Below, in pieces: positions 57,111 to 64,000 of a stretch of DNA of 64,000 nt (within the stretch, counting starts at the first letter, position 1; each line of letters opens with the position of its first letter). Made by a program: the position numbers and the translations under genes. A model generated the notes under the pieces. It saw only the letters and a list, made by a program, of their open reading frames with translations. It was not told the origin of the DNA and searched no databases. The stretch is from Sulfuritalea hydrogenivorans sk43H. Its GTDB lineage: Bacteria; Pseudomonadota; Gammaproteobacteria; Burkholderiales; Rhodocyclaceae. The DNA is taken from the NCBI RefSeq assembly GCF_000828635.1, contig NZ_AP012547.1, forward strand, positions 434,001-498,000. Direction: 5' to 3'.

Positions 57111-58327
57111 TTCTTCGTTTCCTGATATTCGATGATGACCGGCGTGCCGGCCTTGAGTTCGCCACCGGCAATCTCCGTCTGCCGGCCGTTGCTGGGACCC
57201 GTCTGGACCGCAATGGCCGCGGGTAGGCCATCGCGCAGCACCCAGACCTGTGCGGAGTCCGATGTCATTGCCGGCTGCTGTGTTTTTTGTGTCGGAGGGC
57301 GCGGCACCAGGCGCGAGACGATGCTGCCGGAAGGGGTGGCCGCTGTCGCCGGCGGCGTGAAGCGCAGGGCGCCGTTGGGCACCAGCAGGACGTTCCCGCG
57401 ATTGGCGGTGACGATGCGCGCCGTGGCCGTCATGCCTGGGCGCAATGCCAAGTCGTCGTTGGCGACCGAGAGCACCGTCTTGTAGGTGACGACGTTGTCG
57501 GTGATGGTCGAACCCAGGCCGACGCGCTGGATGACGGCGGGAAAGCTCCTCCCGGTCCAGGCGGAAACCGTGAAGCTGGCGGGCTGGCCGAGCTTGACCG
57601 TGCCGACATCGGCCTCATCCACCTTCACCTGGAGTTCCATCTTGGTCAGGTCTTCGGCGATGACGAACAACACCGGCGTGGTCATCGCCGCGGCGACGGT
57701 CTGGCCCGGTTCGACTTTGCGGGTGAGGACGACGCCGTTGATCGGCGAGAGGATTACCGCCTTCTCGATGTTGGTCTCGTCGGACTTCAGCGTGGCGCGG
57801 GCGCTGGTGTCGTTCGCTACGGCGCGCTGGAATGTGGCCTCCGCCGTTTCGAGTTCGGACTTGGACGGCACCTTGCCGCCGGAGAGCTCGGCGACGTGGC
57901 GCAGGCGGTTGAGGTTGGCTCGCGCTTCCGCCACCGTCGCTTCCATCTGAGCCACCGCGGCGCGCGACTTGGCGACGGCATCTTGCAGTTTGGAGGTTTC
58001 GAGCCGTGCCAGAACCTGACCCTTCGTGACGCGATCGTTGTCGTTTACCAGCACAGCTTCCAGCGTGCCCGAGAGCTCGCTGCCGACATCGACCGAACGT
58101 GTCGGCTGCAGCGTGCCGCTGGCCGAGATGGTAACGACCAGATTACCCGTGACCGCGTCTTCGGTGAGGTACTGGCCCTGCCGGGATCCGCCGGTCGGGA
58201 ACCAGGCGACCACCGCAACGACGATGATCAGCGCAAGTCCGGCGACGAGCCAGCGCCGGCGGCCCACAAGCCTTCCGGCCGCGCCGGTCTTAAGGAAATC
58301 AGGGATGGGGGTATCGGTGCTGTTCAT
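57107..58327 (-). CDS. MacA-like periplasmic adaptor protein
   Basis: 406 residues: an N-terminal membrane anchor (RRRWLVAGLALIIVVAVVAWF), biotinyl-lipoyl-like and coiled-coil hairpin segments (AVAKSRAAVAQMEATVAEARANLNRL), and beta-barrel domains. It joins the inner-membrane ABC transporter to the outer-membrane channel. It overlaps the ATPase and the NodT-like gene. Confidence 0.9.
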
Positions 58328-59796
58328 GAGCGTGCGTCCTGTGATGTGCCTGCTGCCGTGTCGCCGCCGGGCTGCCAGCCGCCGCCCAGCGCCTTGTAGA
58401 GCTTGATCACCGCCGCGAGAAGGTCGCTCTCGGCGGAGGCCAAACCGTCTTCCGCGCTCAAGCGCGTGCGGTCGGTGTCGAGCACCTGCTGGAAATCGAC
58501 GGAGCCAGCTTCATACAGCGTGCGTGCCAGTTGCGCCGCGCTGCGCGCCGATTCAGCGGCACGGCGCTGCGTGTCGAGCCGTGTGCGCCCGGCGGCGTAG
58601 GCGACAAGCGCATTCTCGACATCCTCGAGGGCGGTGAGAATGCTGGATTCGTAAGCCACGAGGGCGCGTTCCTGCACGGCGTCCTGTACGGCGATGCCTG
58701 CACGAATGCGGCCGCCGTCGAACAGCGTCGCGGCGAGGCTGCCCGCCAATGACCTGACGAGGGTATCGCCGCCGCCCAAGGCGGCGCTGCTGAATGCGTT
58801 CCAGCCCCATGATCCCGAAAGGGTCAGGCTCGGATAAAGCGCGGCCTCCTGTTCGGCGCTGCGCGCGACCTCAGCCTGAAGCGTCAGTTCGGCGGCACGC
58901 ACATCGGGACGTTGGCGGATCGTGTCGGCGGGTATGCCGACGGCCACGCCATCCGGCGCCCTGGGCAGGGGCTTCGCCTCGCGCAGCCTGTCCGCCAACG
59001 CGCCCGGAACCTGTCCCGTGAGGACTGCCAGCCGATGCTCGGCTTGCGCCCGGCCGGTCTCCAGACCAGGAATTGCGGCCCGGCTCTGTTCAAGATTGGT
59101 GCGTGCCTGCTCGACGTTGAGCATTGTTGTGAGGCCGGCCTGTTGCCGCCAATCGGTGATCTGCAAGGTTTCGGTTTGGCTCGCCGTGTTGTCGCGAGCG
59201 ATGGCCAGTCGCTGCTGATAGGCGCGCAGCGTCACGTATTCGAGTGCGACTTCGGCCGCGAGCGAAACCTGCGCCGCGGCCAGCGTTGCCTCGCTGGCCG
59301 CAACATCGGCCTGCGCACCAGCCGCCGCGTCGCGCTTGCCGCCGAAGATCGGAGGTTCCCAACTCGCGTCGAAGCCGGCGACATATTGGGTCCGGGCTTC
59401 GGCCGTGCCGGTCTTCGAGCGATTGGCCGAGGCCGACACACCGAGGCTGGGGTAGAGGTTTCCCACCGCAAGATCGCGGCTTGCTCTTGCCTGGCGTAGC
59501 TTCGTCTGGGCCGTTCTCAGGTCCGGCGCCGCCGTCATTGCCGCGGCAATCAGTTGGTCGAGCCGTGGATCGTCCAAGCGCCGCCACCAGCTTTGCAGTT
59601 CGTTTGTGGTCGAGGCGGGTCTGTTCGCCTCGCCGGCCCGGGACCACGCTGCCGGTATCGGGACTGCGGACATCCGCCCGTCGCTTCTCGCGGATCCCAG
59701 CTGAGCGCAGCCGCCCAGCAGAACCAGCGCCAAGCCGAGTGCAACCCATCGAGCTTGGCAGGGGAGTAGCGGAAATCCGGAGCCAGGTGCGATCAT
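58324..59796 (-). CDS. NodT-family outer-membrane efflux lipoprotein (TolC-like)
   Basis: 490 residues from ATG 59796, with a lipobox (ALVLLGGC). Two OEP repeats with helical barrel segments (LRTAQTKLRQARASRDLAVGNLYPSL; VRAAELTLQAEVARSAEQEAALYPSLTLSGSWG). It forms the outer-membrane channel for the MacA/MacB-type pump encoded downstream. The start lies one base after the DUF4405 stop. Confidence 0.9.
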   Translation of the reverse strand: MIAPGSGFPLLPCQARWVALGLALVLLGGCAQLGSARSDGRMSAVPIPAAWSRAGEANRPASTTNELQSWWRRLDDPRLDQLIAAAMTAAPDLRTAQTKLRQARASRDLAVGNLYPSLGVSASANRSKTGTAEARTQYVAGFDASWEPPIFGGKRDAAAGAQADVAASEATLAAAQVSLAAEVALEYVTLRAYQQRLAIARDNTASQTETLQITDWRQQAGLTTMLNVEQARTNLEQSRAAIPGLETGRAQAEHRLAVLTGQVPGALADRLREAKPLPRAPDGVAVGIPADTIRQRPDVRAAELTLQAEVARSAEQEAALYPSLTLSGSWGWNAFSSAALGGGDTLVRSLAGSLAATLFDGGRIRAGIAVQDAVQERALVAYESSILTALEDVENALVAYAAGRTRLDTQRRAAESARSAAQLARTLYEAGSVDFQQVLDTDRTRLSAEDGLASAESDLLAAVIKLYKALGGGWQPGGDTAAGTSQDARS

Positions 59797-59797
59797 G

Positions 59798-60292
59798 TCA
59801 CTTCGCTGCGGCAAACAAGGTGCTCATGACCTGTACCTGCTTGCGCATGTCCGGGCCGGTCAGGTCGGCGAGGCTCTGCGGGTCGGATGTTGGTTGGAGG
59901 CCAGTCGTGGTCAGGCGTTCGCGCAATTGTTCGGGGCTAAGGTTGGCCACCTGAGCCAGTATCGTCAGTGGCGCCGCGGACAGAGCGCGGATGGGTGGAG
60001 CAAAGGATGGTTCGCTTTTTTGGCCGCCGGGACTGAGGAAGCTGAGAGCCAGTATCAATGCGAGCACGCCGATCAGCACTTGGCCGCGGCGGGTGACGAG
60101 ATGACGCTTGAAGCCGCTGAAATTCGCGACAAGATGCAGCGCCACGGCGGCGAGCAGCACCCAGCTCAGCCATTCATCGACAAACTTGTTCAGGCCGCTG
60201 TCGAGGTGGAAGAAGATCAGGACGCCGATGACCGCCGAGAGCAGAAAAGCTCCTGCCGCGACCGGCGTCGCCCATTCGCGTTGCACCGCCAT
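59798..60292 (-). CDS. DUF4405-type membrane protein leading the efflux operon
   Basis: 164 residues from ATG 60292, preferred because AAGGAG lies seven bases upstream. Three hydrophobic segments (FLLSAVIGVLIFFHLD, LLAAVALHLVANFSGF, LIGVLALILALSFL) and several His residues, as in DUF4405 proteins with b-type-cytochrome-like helices. The C-terminal part is periplasmic (SPEQLRERLTTTGLQPT). It is the first gene after the MarR operator. Confidence 0.7.
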   Translation of the reverse strand: MAVQREWATPVAAGAFLLSAVIGVLIFFHLDSGLNKFVDEWLSWVLLAAVALHLVANFSGFKRHLVTRRGQVLIGVLALILALSFLSPGGQKSEPSFAPPIRALSAAPLTILAQVANLSPEQLRERLTTTGLQPTSDPQSLADLTGPDMRKQVQVMSTLFAAAK

Positions 60293-60338
60293 TGCCAACT
60301 CCTTGAAGAAATGCGTTGACGGAATGATAGCGGCGAAT

Positions 60339-60356
60339 TATCTTTCTAGAAAGATA
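60339..60356. promoter_or_regulatory. MarR-type operator palindrome
   Basis: TATCTTTCTAGAAAGATA is a perfect 18-bp palindrome midway between the divergent MarR gene and the efflux operon. Size and position fit autoregulation and repression of the pump by MarR. Confidence 0.75.
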
Positions 60357-60403
60357 CTTTACATCCAATTACAAATTCGCCCAACTTCCTGCGAGAGAAA
60401 CGA

Positions 60404-60907
60404 ATGGCGCTTCAGAAAGCAATCCGGACAAAGATGCCGCGTCATGAATGGTCCGAAGCACATGCCTCGGACACGATGCCCTTGATGCTGCATCTGCACC
60501 GGGCGCAAGGCTTGGCCTTCGCTCAGGCGCTGAGTGTGTGGGCCAGGCATGGCCTGACGCCGGCGGAGTTCGATGTACTGGCCACCCTGCGCAATTCGCC
60601 GCCACCCTTCGAGCTCACGCCATCACGGCTGCAGGCATCGGTGATAATCACTTCCGGCGGGCTAACCAAAGTCATGCGGCAGCTGGAAGACAGAAACCTG
60701 GTCACCCGTTCGCAAACGAATTACGACCAGCGCATCAAGCCAATCAAGCTGACCCGCAAGGGGAAGCACCTGGTCGAGGCAGCAATGGCCGAATTGGCGG
60801 CCACGTCCGGTGCCTGGGTCAAGAAGATTCTGGGTGCGAAAGAGATTGCGTTGCTGACGGGATTGCTTGGAAAATTTGCCGAAGCCGTCGATTCCGACGA
60901 AGAGTGA
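60404..60907 (+). CDS. MarR-family transcriptional regulator
   Basis: 167 residues with a winged-helix domain: LTPAEFDVLATLRNSPPPFELTPSRL, IITSGGLTKVMRQLEDRNLV and a wing SQTNYDQRIKPIKLTRKGKHL. It likely binds the palindrome upstream and releases it on binding a phenolic or drug-like ligand, de-repressing the DUF4405-NodT-MacAB operon. Confidence 0.9.
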   Translation: MALQKAIRTKMPRHEWSEAHASDTMPLMLHLHRAQGLAFAQALSVWARHGLTPAEFDVLATLRNSPPPFELTPSRLQASVIITSGGLTKVMRQLEDRNLVTRSQTNYDQRIKPIKLTRKGKHLVEAAMAELAATSGAWVKKILGAKEIALLTGLLGKFAEAVDSDEE

Positions 60908-61148
60908 ATGACCAATTGCGAGACGCCCGAGCAGCGGGATAAATGAATTCAATCAGTTGCTTCTCGAATGGCATATGGCTATTTAGGGTCAACTAATTAC
61001 GAGCGACAAGGGAAGTGCTCTCCCCAGCCCTCTCGCGCCGACAGGAGGCGAGGGCGGCTTCCAGATACCTGAAATGCATTCCGGAATCCGTGGTTGACGT
61101 GTCGAAGTTGGATCGCGTCGCACGGAATCGGGCGAACCCGCCGCCTTC

Positions 61149-61514
61149 TCACTGCGCGAGCGCCAGTGCGAAACCGCCTGCCAGGAGCACCTCGACCGCA
61201 ACACTTACGAGCATTGCCGGTCCCACACGACGAAGCTTGAATTCGAACAGCCCAAGGGCAGCCAGCAACAACAGGACGACAAGCATTCCGATGCAGGTGA
61301 TGGATCGAAGTTCCGATGGCGGCGCGTATCGTCCCAGATACAGAATCATGGCCATTCCAAGATATACCGCGCCAAGCCGGCGACCTATGAGCAGGGAAGC
61401 CGGACTCGGTTCAATTCGCCATCGCTTTAGCATCAGCCGCCCCCCGAACAGCCACCCGACACCGAGAAATAGCGCGGCGACCGATGTGACGATGGCAACG
61501 ATGGTGAAATTCAT
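61149..61514 (-). CDS. Four-TM membrane protein
   Basis: 121 residues with about four membrane helices (FTIVAIVTSVAALFLGVGWLF, LGAVYLGMAMILYLG, SITCIGMLVVLLLLAALGLFEF, AMLVSVAVEVLLAGGFALALA). It is not recognised as a named family. It stands alone. The gaps on either side (60908-61148, 61515-61770) contain nothing recognisable. Confidence 0.6.
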   Translation of the reverse strand: MNFTIVAIVTSVAALFLGVGWLFGGRLMLKRWRIEPSPASLLIGRRLGAVYLGMAMILYLGRYAPPSELRSITCIGMLVVLLLLAALGLFEFKLRRVGPAMLVSVAVEVLLAGGFALALAQ

Positions 61515-61770
61515 GTTCTACCTTTCTGAGACGCACGAGACTTTCGCGTCTGGCGAGCCGGCATTCCCCGTTGCAGCGGCACCTTCCCGCGCCGCAAGCA
61601 AAGCTACTCCATGGGGGTTTCCCGACCGTTGAAGGACGGCGGACAGGATCGCGCTCAACCCGTTAAGCAATCCCGTGCGGTCAGAATATTCCATTGCAGG
61701 GCATGGCTCCGGAGTATGCGCCGCAACCTGGTTTCGATCGGCGGATCGTCTGGCGAGTGCCGGTGAGGGA

Positions 61771-63960
61771 TCATCGCGTTGTCAGTTCCACGGACTCGAT
61801 CTTTCCATTGAAGGGGAACGGACTTTCGTAGGTGTCGGCGGCCGGCGTTCCGGTGTCCCTGCCAACGTCCAGGGTTTCGTCTGCCGAAAAACCCAGCGGA
61901 ACGGTGGCGGGTATCGGCTTCTCGGCCACGATTCGCCCATTCACCAGAAGCCTGGCCGTACCGCCCATGCCGAGATCGATGCTCGGATAGTCGAACTCCA
62001 TCTTCAGCGTGACCTTGCCTTGCGGCAGCCGGGCGGATCCAGCCAAGGTCGTGTAGTTGGAGCCGAAATAGTTGTAGGTGAAATGCGGTATGCCGGCCTT
62101 GACGTACAGCGAAAGTCCCGCGAAATATCCGCCTGCTGCCAACAGAACACCGTCCGCTGGAATGTCATCCAGCGATGCGAATGTGGCCGTGATCGCATAG
62201 GGGCGGTTGAAGAATGCCCGTATGACGTCTTCGGGCAAACGCGTGGCACCAGCCGTCAGTCGAATGGACTTGCGCTTTCCCATCAATGTCGGACGCGGGC
62301 TCATCATGGCGCGCGCCGGGCCGCGGTCATCTAGCGGCAAAACGCGATTCTCTCTTGCCTGCGCCAGGAAGAGCGCTTTGAGTTGTTCCAGTTTTTCCGG
62401 TTCGCGATCAGCGAGATCGGCGGACTGGCTGAAGTCGTTGTCGAGGTGATACAACTCCCAGCGATCCTTGTCGAAGGCCTGCAATGACTTGCGCTGCCAC
62501 AGCAGGAAGTTGTGCGTGGTCCCCGCCAGCCAGCCGTCGTGATAGATGCCCCGCCTGCCCTGGATTTCGAAGTACTGGGTCTTGCGGCGTTCCCCGGCGC
62601 CGGCGTCGTCGAAGGTATATGTCATGCTGATGCCATCGAGCGGCATTTGGTCGACGCCGTCGACGCGCTTGGGCGCGGGAATGCCGGCTGCATCGTAGAT
62701 CGTTGGCGCGATGTCGATCAGGTGATGGAACTGGCTACGCAGGCCGCCGTGGCCCTTAATCCGGTTCGGCCACGAAACGACCATCGGATTGCGGGTGCCG
62801 CCGAGATGGCTGGCAATCTGCTTGGTATATTGAAACGGCGTGTTCATGGCCCAGGCGAAACCCACCGGATATTCGCTGTTGGCCTTCGGCCCGCCGATTT
62901 GATCGAGACGCGACATGACGACTGCGGGGTCTTCCTTCAGGCCGTTGAGTGTCACCATTTCATTGAACACGCCGTCGATTCCCCCCGCCGGGGCCGCCCC
63001 ATTGTCACCGACGATGTAGATGAACAGTGTGTTCTCCCATTCTTTCATGTCGCGCAGACTCGCCATCAGACGTCCGACCTCGTGGTCGGTATGGGCAAGG
63101 AAGCCGGCATAGACTTCCATCAAGCGGGAAGCGAGCCGCTTGCGATCGGGGGACAGCGAATTCCATGCCGGAATCGATTCATGCCGCGGGGTCAGCTTGG
63201 CGTCCCGGGGAATAACGCCGAGCTTTTTCTGACGCGTGAAGATTTCCTCTCTGAGTTGGTCCCAGCCCTGCTCGAATTTTCCTTCGTACGGTTTTACCCA
63301 TTCCGGGTAGACCTGAAACGGCGCGTGGGTGGCTCCGGGCGCCCAGTAGACAAAAAACGGCTTGTCGGGAGTCATCGCCTTTTGGGTATGCATCCAGGCA
63401 ATCGCCTGATCGGCCAGATCGGTGGTCAGGTGATAGTGCTTCGCGTGCTCGGACCTCTCCACCGGAGTGGTGCCGCGATAGAGTCCGGGAGAGTATTGAT
63501 GCGCCTCGCCGCCCATGAATCCGTAGAACTCGTCGAAGCCCAGCCCGGTCGGCCAGCGGTCGAAAGGTCCCGCCGGGCTGATTTCCCAAACCGGCGTGTT
63601 GTGCCACTTGCCGTAGGCCGCCGTGCTATAGCCATTGTCGCGCAGCACCCGCGCAATGGTCGCGGCAGCCTTGGGAATGATCGAGTTGTAGCCGTCGAAG
63701 CCGGTTGCGAACTCGGTCACGCCGCCGGCATTGACGCGGTGGTGATTGCGGCCGGTCAGCAGCGCCGCACGGCTCGGAGAACTCAGCGCCGTCGTATGAA
63801 AGCGGTTGTAGCGGAGGCCCTCCCGAGCTAGCTCGTCCAGAGCGGGTGTCGCCACCGGTCCGCCGAAGGTACCTGCGGCGCCAAAACCCACATCGTCGAG
63901 CAGGACCACGACGATGTTCGGCGCCTTTTCCGGGGGGCGGATCGGCACGATTTTCGGCAT
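61771..63960 (-). CDS. Arylsulfatase-like enzyme with a serine-type active site
   Basis: 729 residues from ATG 63960, complete. Metal ligands in NIVVVLLDDVGFGAAG (Asp22-Asp23) and the sulfatase signature S60-S-P-S-R (ALSSPSRAALLTGRNHH), so the residue to be turned into formylglycine is Ser, not Cys. A C-terminal extension of ~200 residues (beta-rich, GKIESVELTTR) is present. Serine-type sulfatases need the radical-SAM maturase anSME/AtsB, which is not in this window. No signal peptide was found. Confidence 0.88.
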   Translation of the reverse strand: MPKIVPIRPPEKAPNIVVVLLDDVGFGAAGTFGGPVATPALDELAREGLRYNRFHTTALSSPSRAALLTGRNHHRVNAGGVTEFATGFDGYNSIIPKAAATIARVLRDNGYSTAAYGKWHNTPVWEISPAGPFDRWPTGLGFDEFYGFMGGEAHQYSPGLYRGTTPVERSEHAKHYHLTTDLADQAIAWMHTQKAMTPDKPFFVYWAPGATHAPFQVYPEWVKPYEGKFEQGWDQLREEIFTRQKKLGVIPRDAKLTPRHESIPAWNSLSPDRKRLASRLMEVYAGFLAHTDHEVGRLMASLRDMKEWENTLFIYIVGDNGAAPAGGIDGVFNEMVTLNGLKEDPAVVMSRLDQIGGPKANSEYPVGFAWAMNTPFQYTKQIASHLGGTRNPMVVSWPNRIKGHGGLRSQFHHLIDIAPTIYDAAGIPAPKRVDGVDQMPLDGISMTYTFDDAGAGERRKTQYFEIQGRRGIYHDGWLAGTTHNFLLWQRKSLQAFDKDRWELYHLDNDFSQSADLADREPEKLEQLKALFLAQARENRVLPLDDRGPARAMMSPRPTLMGKRKSIRLTAGATRLPEDVIRAFFNRPYAITATFASLDDIPADGVLLAAGGYFAGLSLYVKAGIPHFTYNYFGSNYTTLAGSARLPQGKVTLKMEFDYPSIDLGMGGTARLLVNGRIVAEKPIPATVPLGFSADETLDVGRDTGTPAADTYESPFPFNGKIESVELTTR

Positions 63961-64000
63961 TACCGATTCCCTGACGGTCAGTCCAGCCTTTCCGCCCTGA

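Overview
The window reads as one chromosomal segment of a GC-rich betaproteobacterium, most likely Rhodocyclaceae/Sterolibacteriaceae-like. This is inferred from the gmk-rpoZ-spoT gene order, a DUF3460 protein, the multiheme respiratory cytochromes and the MacAB/NodT-type efflux genes. No rRNA, tRNA or CRISPR array was recognised.

1-6.4 kb: an NtrC-type sigma-54 activator (5' end outside the window), a well-formed -24/-12 promoter with palindromic upstream sites, and a cytochrome cluster. The cluster holds a roughly octaheme lipoprotein, two related small monoheme cytochromes c, and a membrane protein fusing nine c-type heme sites to a b-type cytochrome. That last architecture is the one known for Geobacter CbcL. 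6.4-17.5 kb: housekeeping genes (spoT, rpoZ, gmk), a copper chaperone, an MFS transporter, a structured intergenic repeat, small low-complexity proteins, a BON protein and a Pat-like acyl-CoA-synthetase/GNAT fusion. 17.8-23.3 kb: a toxin-antitoxin and restriction cluster: AbrB/PIN pair, MmeI-like one-chain restriction-modification enzyme, RHH/ParE pair, DUF2283 fragment and AbiEii-like nucleotidyltransferase. 23.3-25.9 kb: an EF-hand-like membrane protein and a glyoxalase-II-like hydrolase.

26.6-36.7 kb: a Tn7-like transposon (TnsA/TnsB/TnsC/TniQ plus a zinc-ribbon protein) cuts comM (yifB), the target also used by Tn6022/AbaR islands. Only the 3' part of comM is in the window. Behind the transposition genes lies a graveyard: an IS3-type fragment, a second TniQ tail, a long palindromic element (95-bp perfect arms) split by a complete IS4-family element with a 9-bp target duplication, and P63C-like and FIST-domain remnants.

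36.7-50 kb (accessory cargo, mostly minus strand): the best candidate for an undescribed system. A compact operon encodes a ComEC-like metallo-beta-lactamase-fold protein, a single polypeptide fusing E2-like, E1/ThiF-like and JAB/JAMM deubiquitinase-like domains, a second MBL protein and a multi-TM protein. Upstream on the same strand are a DEDDh exonuclease, a tyrosine/dual-specificity phosphatase, a small unknown protein, a two-TM protein and a tandem AAA ATPase with a degenerate first P-loop. Then come a small HTH protein, a DUF2235 (Tle1-type) lipase, a secreted DNase II-like nuclease and a Lar-like zinc-finger protein.

50.3-64 kb: an OmpR-family two-component system with matching direct-repeat arrays before a Spy/CpxP-like protein and before an EF-hand protein; a lipoprotein alpha/beta hydrolase lacking the catalytic serine; a MarR regulator with a palindromic operator divergent from a DUF4405-NodT-MacA-MacB operon; and a serine-type sulfatase. 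Functions come from recognised motifs and gene context; no database search was possible.
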